Below the pieces are notes generated by a model. That model did not search any database, had not been told where the DNA came from, and was given only the letters and a program-made list of their open reading frames with translations. Of a stretch of 64,000 bases of DNA, positions 44,873-55,096 are shown in pieces. Position numbers and translations under genes: made by a program. Within the stretch, counting starts at the first letter, position 1; every line of letters begins with the position of its first letter. The stretch is from Poa pratensis (taxonomy: Eukaryota; Streptophyta; Magnoliopsida; Poales; Poaceae), in assembly GCA_947311845.1 (NCBI GenBank), contig CAMZMU010000117.1:73675042-73739041 (forward strand). The letters are read 5' to 3'.

Positions 44873-47423
44873 AGCATCCCCAAGCTTAGTTCTACTCGTC
44901 CTCGAGTAGGTAAAACGATAAAAACAAAATAATTTCTGAGGTGACATGCTACAATCATAATCTTGATCAAATAATGTAAAGCACATGTTATGAATGAAGT
45001 GATCCAGGTCAATGGTCTATAGTTTGCTAGCAAGTAGATAATGAGCAAACAACTGAATCATATAAGCAAAAACTTTTCATGAATAGTACTTTCGAGACAA
45101 GCATCAAAGTTTTGCATAAGAGTTAACTCATAAAGCAATAGATTCTAAGTAAAAGGTATTTAACCAACACAAAGGAAGATTTAAGTTTCAGCAATTGCTT
45201 TCAACTTTCAACATATATATCTCATGGATATTTGTCAACACAAAGCAATATAATAAGTGCAATATACAGCATATAAAAATTGTTGCACCAAAGTTGACAC
45301 TAGTGTTTGCTTCTAAGATAGAAAGAAGTAGGAAAACTGACTCAACATAAAAGTAAAAGAAAGGCCCTTCGCAGAGGGAAGCAGGGATTAAATCATGTGC
45401 TAGAGCTTTTTAAGTTTTTGAAATCATATAGAGAGTAAAAATAAGTTTTGAGAGGTGTTTGTTAATTGTCAACGAATCAGAAAATGGAAAGTACAATATG
45501 ACCCCTGCCAACCAGACTTTTAAGAGCGGCTCCCATGAAGGACGTTATTTCTACCAGCAAGGCAGATCATCCCTCTTTCTCTTTTGTTTACACATGCAGA
45601 TATTTCACTGTTTGTCATTGCTTGACTGATAAATCAGGGCAAAAATGTGAAGAGAATTAAGCGGTTAAAGTTGTAATTAATTGGGACTGGGCACCCCATT
45701 TGCCAGCTCTTTTTGCAAAATTAATGGATAAGCGGATGTATATGCCGCTAGTCCGGTGGTAAAGTCTGTTTGACAGTTGACATAAAGACATCCACCCCGT
45801 CCTCATGAGCTTGGTAAACATTGACACAAAATAGGAGTAATAAAGTTTGAATAGTTTAAAGGTAGCACATGAAAAATTTACTTGGAATGGCAAGGAAATA
45901 CCACATATAGGTAGTTATGGTGGACACAGATGGCATGGATTTTGGCTCAAGGTTTTGGATGCACGAGAAGCATTCCCTCTCAGTACAGAGTTTAGGCTAG
46001 CAAGGTTATTTGAAGCAAACACAGGATATCAACCGACACAGCAAGCTTATATGAAAACATATTGCAAGCATTATAAGACTCTACACTGTCTTCCTTGTTA
46101 ACCAAACCCTTTTACTAGAAAATATCTAGACCTTAGAGATACCAATCATGCAAACCAAATTTCAACGAGCTTTACGGTAGTTCTTCATTAATAGGTTTTA
46201 ACTACATGATACAAAAGCTTAAACATGAACTACTTGATAACTCAAAACAATTGACAAGTATCAAATTATCCAATACATGATCTACAAGAATATGTAAGCT
46301 TTTTCCATTATACCATCTACCACATGCAACATTTTCTGTTCCAACCAAACACCAATCAATTTATTTCAACATAAACTCTCCAAACAATTATAAGTGAAGC
46401 AAGAGAGTACTTTCTTTAAAAGAACTAACAGCTCTGAATAAGAGATGCATGCAAAACAGGAGCTAAAAGCATAGCAATAGCTAGATAAGAATACTCAACA
46501 AGTATAAGTGAAGAATAGGAGTATTCATATGAAAAAGCGGAGCGTGTCTCTCTCCCAATCAAGAATGCTGGGGTCCAATCAAGTTGACCATAAGAAAAAT
46601 AAAATACTGAAAATAAAAGCACACAGACGCTCCAAGTAAAGCACATATGATGTGAAAGAATTAAAATATAGTTTCACTAGAGATGACCTGATAAGTTGCT
46701 GATGAAGAAGGGGATGCCTTGGGCATCCCCAAGCTTAGACGCTTGAGTCTTCTTGAAATATGCTGGGGTGATCCATGGGAGCATCCCCAAGCTTAAGCTC
46801 TTCACTCTTCTTGATCACATTATATCATCCTTCTCTCTTGACCCTTGAAAACTTCCGCCACACCAAACTCAAAGTAATTCTCATTAGAGGGTTAGTGCAC
46901 AATCAAAAACTCACATGTTCTATAAGGACACAAACATGACCGTTACTTTTAACATTAGCTACTGCCACTGATGTTATGTGAAGCTCTTCACCCTAAAAAA
47001 GAATTCCACTCAACACTAGTAAAAGAGAGAATGCGAAAAATAAAAGACAGAATCTGTCTAAACAGAACAGTCCGCAAAGACGAATTTTTTCGAGGCACTT
47101 ACGTTGCTCAGATCGAAAAACTTTAAACTAACGAAAGATGCGTACATATCTGAGGATCACGCACAAAAATTTGCAGATTTAAATAATTTTTCTGTGATTT
47201 TACAGAATTAAAACGGTGAACAGCAGAAATCTGTTCCTGCGCAGAAATCCAAATCTAGCATCATCTTCCTATTAGAGGCAATACTTGGCACAACAATGCG
47301 ATAAAATAAAGATACAAAGGAATTGTTACAGAAGTAAACAACTCCTTGACTCAAAAAAAGAAAAATTGCAGAAATAAAATAATGGGTTGTCTCCCATAAG
47401 CGCTTTTCTTTAACGCCTTTCAG
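44873..47423 (-). other. 3' non-coding interior of the nested gypsy element
   Basis: No long ORF occurs. The region next to the left LTR carries the polypurine-like AGCTTGGGGATGC and CCTACTCGAGGACGAG. The part 45360-46000 matches, in reverse complement, 29830-30480 of the Athila-like element. Such shared non-coding sequence suggests a cis region used by related elements. Confidence 0.7.
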
Positions 47424-48347
47424 CTAGGCGCAGAAAGTAAGAATCAAGTGTTTCCAAGTGATGAGCATCAAATCATCAAAAACTTCCTCAAAAACACAGC
47501 TTGTAACAATAGGCATTTTTGGTTCAGGTAATTCTTGGGAAGCAAATTTAAATAATTCATTATGTGATTCACCCTCAATTTTATCAGTTTTAAGCACATT
47601 AGGGGGTTTTGGTTGAGGCACTTTTCGAACATACATGAATTTTTGCTCTTTCCCCACAAAAGCTTTCTGCTTTTTAAACTTGATAGAGGAGAAAGTTGAA
47701 CTTAGAGTATCCTCTAATTCACCTATCCTGAAGTTTTGATTATCATGGCCAGTGCTAGCTTCTAAAATAGCAATTCTTTTATTAATATCTCCCAGTGATT
47801 CATTAACTTTGCTAGAACTACCAAGCAAATCCGGCAAGTTTTTCTCCATGGACTCCAATTTTTTTATAACATCTTCCAAAGTAGTCTCAATTTTAAGATC
47901 ATTAATAGGTGGTGTTCCTACCAAACTTTCAATTATATTGCGTGCTTCCAAAGCAGGAGTCCCCAGAAAGTTGCCTCCTGTCAGAGTATCTAGAACATAC
48001 CGATACCAACTAGTGATACCAACATAAAAATTTCTAAGAAGGATCATGGTAGAATATTTTTTAGCACATCTACGGTGAGCATCACTGATCCTATACCAAG
48101 CATCTTTTAAACTTTCTCCACCTTGTTGCTTAAAGGACCGAACTTCAATTTCAGGGGTACTCATTTTAGCAAAATTAAAACAAAACAGAAAGATAACAAC
48201 TTGAAAATAAAAGTAACTAATTTTTTTGTGTTTTTGATAAATAAAGCAAACAAGACTAAATAAAAATAAACTAAGCAAGACAATAACAAAGTAAAGAGAT
48301 TGGAAGCGTGAAACTCCCCTTGCAGAAATCCTCTTGCTCCCCGGCAA
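47424..48347 (-). CDS. gag-like ORF of the nested non-autonomous gypsy element
   Basis: The frame of 307 codons starts just after the primer site region. Residues 1-60 are hydrophobic and probably untranslated leader; MSTPEIEVRSFKQQGGESLK at about residue 62 (48164) is a more likely start. The next 90 residues resemble part of a retrotransposon Gag (LKDAWYRISDAHRRCAKKYS, LRNFYVGITSWYRYVLDTLT). A coiled-coil-like, Glu/Lys/Leu-rich segment follows. There is no zinc knuckle and no protease. Confidence 0.65.
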   Translation of the reverse strand: MPGSKRISARGVSRFQSLYFVIVLLSLFLFSLVCFIYQKHKKISYFYFQVVIFLFCFNFAKMSTPEIEVRSFKQQGGESLKDAWYRISDAHRRCAKKYSTMILLRNFYVGITSWYRYVLDTLTGGNFLGTPALEARNIIESLVGTPPINDLKIETTLEDVIKKLESMEKNLPDLLGSSSKVNESLGDINKRIAILEASTGHDNQNFRIGELEDTLSSTFSSIKFKKQKAFVGKEQKFMYVRKVPQPKPPNVLKTDKIEGESHNELFKFASQELPEPKMPIVTSCVFEEVFDDLMLITWKHLILTFCA

Positions 48348-48366
48348 CGGCGCCAGAAAAAGAGCT

Positions 48367-49969
48367 TGATTGCGTGGATCACACGTTCGTTGGGAGACCC
48401 CAAGAGGAAGGTATGAAGCAGTGTAGCAGCAGTTTCCCTCAGTATGAAACCAAGGTTTAATCGAACCAGTAGGAGCAAGAAATCACTTCTGAAGGTTGTG
48501 TGGCGGAATATGGCATGGCGCAATACCAGGGAATCTGACGTGGAACTGCACACAACACAATCAAACTACTTTGCCCCAACGAAACAGTGAGGTTGTCAAT
48601 CTCACCGGCTTGCTGAAAACAAAGGATTAAACGTATGGTGTGGAAAACAGTAGTAAATTGCAGAGAATGAAAAGGAACAGTGTTTGCAGTTGGTTGTATT
48701 ATCAGTGTAAAAGAATGGACCGGGGTCCACAGTTCACTAGTGGTGTCTCTCCATAAAAGATAACTAACATGCTGGGTGAACAAATTACAGCTGGGCAATT
48801 GACAAAATATTGAGCGCATGACAATGCATATATATGACATGATGATTACTATGATATTCATGTGGGCATTACGACAAAATACATAGACCGTTATCCAACA
48901 GCGTCTATGACTAATAATCCACCGCCAGGTTGTCATACCGAGTTCCCCGTTGGTATTAAGTTGCAAGCAACGGATAATTGCATTAAGTAATGTGCGTAAT
49001 GTAAACAAATGCATTAGACCTAACGGCGTACCCTTAAGCTAAGCATCGGTTATTTTATCCCTAGTGGCAACAGCACATCCACAATCTTAGAAGTTATTGT
49101 CACTCTCCCAGATTACCGGAGGCATGAACCCACTATCTAGCATAAATACTCACTCTTGGAGTTACAAGCATCTACTTGGCCAAAGCATCTACTAGTAACG
49201 GAAAGCATGCAAGATCATAAATAACATATAAGATAGATTGATAATCAACTTGACATAGTATTCAATATTCATCGGATCCCAGCAAACACAACATGTAGCA
49301 TTACAATAAGATGATCTTGATCATGATAGGCAGCTCACAAGATCTAAACATGATAGCATAAAGTGGAGAGACAACCATCTAGCTACTGCCATGGACCCGT
49401 AGTCCAAGGATGAACTACTCACGCATCACTCCAGAGGCAGGCATGGTGATGTAGAGCCCTCCGGTGATGATTCCCCTCTCCGGCAGGGTGCCGGGAAGAG
49501 CTTCTGAACCCTCCCGAGCTAGGGTTGACGGCGGCGGCGTCTCTGGAACTTTTCGTGGATAATGGCTCGGGTGTTTAGGGTTTTCGCGTCGGGAGAATAA
49601 ATATGCGAAAGGGCGGCGGCTGCGGAGCCACGAGGGCCCCACACCACCCCACGACGCGGCAGGGGGGCCCGCGTGGCCCCATGGTGTGGGTGCCACGTGG
49701 CCCTCCTCCGTCTCTCCTCTGGACTCCGTCTTCGTGTTGGAAAAATAGGAGGTTCTGTCCAAGTTTCGTCCAATTCCGAGAATATTTCCAGACTAGCTTT
49801 TCTGGAATACAAAAACAGCAGAAAACAGGAACTGGCACTGTGGCATCTTGTTAATAGGTTAGTCCCAGAAAATACATAAAAATGCTATGAAGTGTATATA
49901 AAACATGTAACAATTGGTATAATATCAACATGGAACATCAGAAATTATAGATACGTTTGAGACGTATCA
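48367..49969 (-). repeat. Right (5') LTR of the nested gypsy element
   Basis: 1603 bp, complete. On the minus strand it starts TGATACGTCTCAAACGTATC at 49969 and ends at 48367. It carries TAATGTGCGTAATG (48986-49000) where the left LTR has its solo-LTR insertion. Confidence 0.92.
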
Positions 49970-52346
49970 CCGAGTTTGTGGGCTTTATGCGTATCCACAT
50001 GCGCGGCCTTCTGCTTTGGGGCGTTCTCTCTAGCGAGGTCTCATGTCCGCCGTGCCCCGTTGCTCCTGTGGCTCCTACAGTCCTACTCCACCGGTGCCAC
50101 CCGTTCTTGCCGCTGATGCTTCTCAGGCTGATCGGAATGCTGCCAAGGATGCTGATGATCATGCAGTTGAAGTCTATGACCAGCAGGTATCGGATTACTC
50201 GGAGTCTCTCTCCATTTATCGGGATGCTCTGTCTGTTTACACTCAGTGGTGCAATGATGATGCTCGTGCTGCTGCTGTCCTCACAGCTAGTGTTCTACCC
50301 CAGTTTGCTTGTGAGTTTATGGGCTTGGGTACTGCTGCTGCAATGTGGACTTATCTTTGTCAGCGCTATCAGCCCTCTGGTGATGCTCTCTACCTGTCTA
50401 TGGTGCGTCAGGAGCATGATCTTCAGCAGGGTGACTCTACTGTTGATGAGTTCTACACACAGTGCTCTGCCATCTGGCGTCAGCTTGACTCTCTGATGAC
50501 TGTTGTTTGCGGTACTTGTCGATGCTGTCAGACAGTGAGGTCAGACTTGGAGTTTCAGCGTGTCCATGAGTTCTTGTCTCGCCTCCGTCCCGAGTTTGAG
50601 CCTCGGCGTGCTCACTTGCTTGCCCGTGGTCAACGTGTTCCCATCTCAGAGGTACTTGCAGAGCTTCGAGCTGAGGAGACCCGACTCCGTTCTGCTGGTC
50701 TGCTTGTGGTTCCCACTGTGCTTGCTGCCCGAGCTCCGGTATCGTCTGTTCCACCGCTGCTACCCACTCCTTCACGGGGGGTGGGCGGGCGCCCCTCTGC
50801 AGGGGCGGGCCGGCCTCGTTCTCACATGTTCTGCGACTACTGTAAGAAGCCGGGTCATCCAGAGTCTGATTGTTTCAAGAAGCAGCGCGACATGGGTCAG
50901 CGTGACACGGGTCGCTCCTCTACTGCGGTTTGTGCGCCTTCGTCTGCACAGTCTCTCACTGACCAGGATATTGTGCGACTCAAGCGTATGCTGGCTTCCT
51001 CAGGCTCTTCCTCGACGGGCACCGTTGCCTCACTGATTGCTTCCACTACTGCTACTCCGCCACCACCGCCTACACAGTCTGGTACATCTCCGTGGGTTCT
51101 GGATTCTGGAGCTTCCTTTCACATGTCTTCTGATTCTTCTGCTCTGTCTTCTCTTCGACCTCTTGATTCTCCTGTCAATGTTCTCACTGCCGATGGCACA
51201 CCTCTTCCTGTTGCTAGTCGTGGCACTCTTTCTACTCCATCTTTCTCTGTTCCTAGTGTTTCTCATGTTCCCCGTCTCACCATGAATCTTTTTTCCGCTG
51301 CTCAACTTACTGATTCTGGTTGTCGTGTCATTCTTGATAACGACTCTTGCTCTGTTCAGGATCGTCGCACCCAGGCTCTAGTTGGAGCTGGCCCTCGGCG
51401 CCGTGAGGCTCAGGGCCTTTGGGAGGTTGACTGGCTCCGTGTTCCTTCCGCTGCGACCACACCCGCCAGTTCACATGCTCTTGCTGCCTCCTCTTCCTTG
51501 TCCTTCCAGCAGTGGCATCATCGACTTGGTCATATCTGTGGCTCCCGCTTGTCATCGTTAGTGCGTCAAGGTTTCTTAGGGTCGGTCTCTGGCGATGTTT
51601 CTTTAAATTGTAATGGTTGTAGACTTGGCAAACAGACTCAGTTACCTTATCCTACGAGTGAGTCGGTCTCTCAGCGTCCTTTCGACCTTGTTCATTCTGA
51701 TGTATGGGGTCCTGCTCCCTTCGATTCGAAAGGCGGTCATCGCTACTATGTTCTATTTATTGATGATTTCTCTCGCTACACTTGGCTCTATTTTATGAAA
51801 TCTCGCAGCGAGGTTCTCTCTATACACAAGCGATTTGCCGCCATGGTCCACACCCAGTTTTCCACGCTCATTCGTGTTTTTCGTGCTGACTCGGCTGGTG
51901 AGTATATCTCCCAGATGTTGTGTGGTTTTCTTGCCGAGCAGGGTACTCTTGCCCAGTTCTCTTGTCCTGGTGCCCACGCTCAGAATGGTGTTGCTGAGCG
52001 CAAGCATCGCCACCTCCTAGAGATGGCTCGTGCGATGATGACCGTCGCCTCTCTTCCTCCCCACTTTTGGGTTGAGGCTGTTTCCGCATCCACCTATCTT
52101 ATCAACATCCAGCCTTCGGCTGCCTTGCAGGGTGGTATCCCTATGGAGCGTCTCTCCGGTCGTTCTCCTGACTACTCTGCTCTTCGCATGTTTGGGTGCG
52201 TGTGCTATGTTCTCCTTGCTCCACGCGAACGCACCAAATTGACCGCTCAGTCGGTTGAGTGTGTCTTTCTTGGCTACAGTGATGAGCACAAGGGTATCGC
52301 TGTTGGGATCCTGTTAGTCGTCGGCTACGTATTTCCCGTGATGTGA
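49970..52346 (+). pseudogene. gag-protease-integrase of the copia element
   Basis: The gag resumes after the TSD. A frameshift near 50085 leads into the long frame 50043-52346 (767 codons). Its domains in order are gag ([20 protein letters not shown]), zinc knuckle [14 protein letters not shown], protease [12 protein letters not shown], the HHCC region WHHRLGH...CNGC, and the integrase core with D in HSDVWGP, D in FRADSAGEY and E in [10 protein letters not shown] further frameshift near 52295 ends the frame with VFPVM. Gag forms the particle, protease processes it and integrase inserts the cDNA. Confidence 0.9.
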
Positions 52347-54260
52347 CTTTTGATGAGTCTCGTTCATACTATCCCGTCCTACCACCTCGACCTTTTCGGT
52401 TGAGGATATCTCCTTCCTTATACTCTCTGACACATCTCCTTCTGTGCCTCATGTTCCTCCTCCACCTCCACCTCCGACGAGTCCCACAGTTTCTGATACA
52501 CCACCGACACCACCCTCTTCTCCTCCCTCGTCACCTACCCCTCCAGTGTGCCCTCCCCTTTCTCCCTTTCCTCTCCACTACACTCGTCACCCTCGTGTTG
52601 AGGATGATTCCTCTGGCATGCCATCTACTTCCGAGCGCCACCTTCCCCGTGTACACCGGTTCATAACCTTCGTTCTCGGCCTTCGTTACGGTCTCCTGAT
52701 CGCTATTCTCCTTCCCAGTATGTTTTCTGCTGTTGTTGAGCCCACTTCCTATCGGGATGCCATGGCTCAGTCTGAATGGCAGCTTGCGATGGCTGAGGAG
52801 ATTGCTGCACTTGAGCGCACTGGCACGTGGGATCTGTTTCCCCTCCTCCTGGTGTTCGTCCCATCACATGCAAGTGGGTCTATAAGATCAAGACTCGTTC
52901 TGATGGTTCTCTTGAGCGTTACAAAGCTCGTCTTGTGGCTCGTGGCTTTCAGCAGGAGCAGGGACGCGATTATGATGAGACGTTCGCTCCCGTCGCCCAC
53001 ATGACCACTGTCCTCACTCTTCTCGCTGTGGCTTCTGTTCGTCATTGGTCTGTGTCTCAGCTTGACGTCCAGAATGCTTTTTTCAATGGTGAGTTGCGTG
53101 AGGAGGTTTATATGCAGCCACCACCGGGGTACTCTGTTCCTGATGGTATGGTATGCCGTCTTCGGCGCTCCCTCTATGGCCTTAAACAAGCCCCTCGCGC
53201 CTGGTTTGAGCGTTTCGCCTCTGTGGTGACTGCCGCTGGTTTCTCGCCTAGCGACCATGACCCCACGTTGTTTGTCCACACCTCACCTCGTGGTCGGACG
53301 CTCCTCTTCTTATATGTTGATGACATGATCATTACTGGCGACGACCCTGAGTATATTGCCTTTGTTAAGGCCCGCCTCCGTGAGCAGTTCCTGATGTCTG
53401 ATCTTGGTCCCCTTCGCTATTTTCTCGGGATTGAGGTCTCTTCGACTTCTGATAGCTTCTTCATCTCCCAAGAAAAATATATTTAGGATCTTCTTGCTCG
53501 TGCCGCTCTTGGTGATGAGCACACTGCTGAGACTCCTATGGAGCTCAATGTTCAGCTTCGTGCTACTGATGGTGATCCCCTCACAGACCCCACACGCTAT
53601 CGCCACCTTGTTGGGAGCCTTGTCTACCTAGTTGTCACTCGTCCAGATATATCATATCCTGTCCACATTCTGAGTCAGTTTGTTTCAGCTCCCAGCTCTG
53701 TCCACTATAGTCACCTCCTTCGTGTTCTACGATATCTTCGTGGCACGATCTCCCGTCGCCTTTTCTTTCCTCGCTCCAGCTCTCTCCAGCTCCAGGCCTA
53801 CTCTGATACTACGTGGGCTAGTGATCCTTCTGATCGCCGCTCGCTGTCTGCCTATTGTGTTTTTCTTGGAGGATCTCTCATTGCCTGGAAGACGAAGAAA
53901 CAGACTGCAGTTTCCCGCTCTAGTGCAGAGGCTGGGTTGCGATCGATGGCTATGTTGACGGCTGAGGTGACCTGGTTGCGATGGTTACTAGAGGATTTTG
54001 GTGTTTCTGCTGCTGCACCGACTCCTCTATTGTCAGACAGTACAGGTGCTATCAGCATTGCGCGTGACCCGGTGAAGCATGAGCTCACCAAGCACATCGG
54101 TGTGGATGCCTCCTTTGTGCGTGCTGCTGTGCAGTACCAACTTCTTGCTCTTCACTATGTGCCCTCTGAGTTACAGCTGGCGGATTTCTTCACGAAGGCA
54201 CAGACTCGAGCGCAGCATGGGTTCTTTCTCTCCAAACTCAGTGTTGTTGACTCACCATGA
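52347..54260 (+). pseudogene. RT-RNase H of the copia element, with frameshifts and a stop
   Basis: The Pro-rich linker (52440-52600) is read in shifting frames. RT is open from 52827: WVYKIKTRSDGSLERYKARL, FAPVAHMTTVLTLLAVAS, QLDVQNAFFNGELREEVYM, SLYGLKQAPRAWFERF and the catalytic LYVDDMIITGDD. A TAG at 53484-53486 interrupts the frame after FFISQEKYI, probably a CAG-to-TAG change. The same protein continues to 54260 with RNase H (AYSDTTWASDPSDRRSLSAY, SRSSAEAGLRSMA, KHIGVDASFVRAAV). AEAG replaces the usual AEAE. This copy cannot make an intact Pol. Confidence 0.9.
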
Positions 54261-54278
54261 GTTTGAGGGGGGGGGGGG
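54261..54278 (+). other. Polypurine tract of the copia element
   Basis: GTTTGAGG followed by a run of G abuts the 3' LTR. It is the site of plus-strand priming. The G-run length may be affected by slippage or sequencing. Confidence 0.8.
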
Positions 54279-54371
54279 TGTTAGATGTGTATAGGTCCTT
54301 TTCCGCATATTGCCACATGTACATGTATTGGCCTTTGGCCCCTGTGAATGTCAGAAGCTCATTCCCTAACA
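54279..54371 (+). repeat. 3' LTR of the copia element
   Basis: 93 bp, one difference from the 5' copy, followed by the target duplication GTAAC. Confidence 0.95.
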
Positions 54372-54551
54372 GTAACTACACCACGTCTCATATACCACCG
54401 TAGGGAAGTTTTTGTAGTACTTTATCGGTTTGAGTATGTTCATGTACTATGTAAGATAACCCAAAGCAAGTTCCGTAAAAAAATCGCAAGTGTGCTCATA
54501 TTTTACATTATATACTCAAAATACTGTCATATGTGAAAAAATTACATATTA

Positions 54552-54649
54552 CTCCCTCCGTATCAAAATATCAATCTTGCACTAAAACATGTCTAGATAC
54601 ATGTGTGTGGTAAGTTGGTAGAAAGTCTTATATTTTGATACGGAGGGAG
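54552..54649. mobile_element. Stowaway MITE (Tc1/mariner type), 98 bp
   Basis: The ends CTCCCTCCGTATCAAAATAT and its near-complement ending ATACGGAGGGAG form long terminal inverted repeats. The dinucleotide TA is duplicated at 54550-54551 and 54650-54651. Size, termini and TA target are diagnostic for grass Stowaway MITEs. It lies downstream of the F-box gene. Confidence 0.95.
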
Positions 54650-54652
54650 TAC

Positions 54653-55096
54653 CTAAGAAGCAGTATATGTAGTACTAAAATAGTCTTATAATAAAAGACG
54701 ACAGGAAACGGTGGCAACATAAACTCAGACCGTTAGGAAAATCTGCCGAACTAATCCAAGAAGCAAGACCTAACGGAGAAACTCGATCCAGAAGCTGAAC
54801 GACCTCACGGAACACTAACATAAATTAATCGGAACCCGTCAAACCACCATTGCATAACGGCCACCCTCACCAAAAGTAGACAAGCTTACAATATGACATG
54901 ACGACAACCAAATTACCACCATAATGTTCCTGAGGCCCGAGGTAACATGGACGTCCTCCTACTCACACGAACGTGATTCAAGAAGAACAAGGCTGCTAGA
55001 AAATTCAGATAAACAGAGGGCCGCAAACCCATAGCTGCAGATTTTGACAAATATCTAAGTGACCAGGATGTTGAAGATCCGTCATCAATCCAGGAT
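54653..55096 (-). other. Downstream region of the F-box gene, probable 3' UTR
   Basis: No coding sequence is visible. The region follows the stop codon of the F-box gene on the minus strand and probably contains its 3' untranslated region. No clear polyadenylation signal can be singled out. Confidence 0.4.

Larger units (their letters stand above)
38882..49969 (-). mobile_element. Non-autonomous gypsy element inserted in the copia gag
   Basis: It is flanked by the duplicated CCGAG (38877-38881 and 49970-49974). On the minus strand the LTRs (49969-48367 and 44872-38882) begin TGATACGTCTCAAACG and end CACGCAATCA. The primer site CTGGCGCCGTTGCCGGGG follows the first LTR. The 3.5 kb interior has one gag-like ORF and a non-coding part ending AGCTTGGGGATGCT before the second LTR. 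No protease, RT or integrase is present, so it depended on an autonomous relative. Its left LTR holds a solo LTR. Confidence 0.92.
38046..54371 (+). mobile_element. Ty1/copia retrotransposon with 93-bp LTRs
   Basis: The LTRs at 38046-38138 and 54279-54371 are both 93 bp, start TGTTAGATGTG, end CCCTAACA, and differ at one base. The target duplication GTAAC is at 38041-38045 and 54372-54376. Primer site TGGTATCAGAGC follows the 5' LTR and a poly(G) polypurine tract precedes the 3' LTR. Protein order is gag, protease, integrase, RT, RNase H, as in copia. Without the 11.1 kb element inserted in gag it would be about 5.2 kb. Confidence 0.95.

Noticed and set aside
47424..48347. Hydrophobic N-terminus of the gag-like ORF, considered as a membrane protein
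   Set aside because: The hydrophobic part lies in the leader between primer site and the likely ATG (about 48164) and is probably untranslated.
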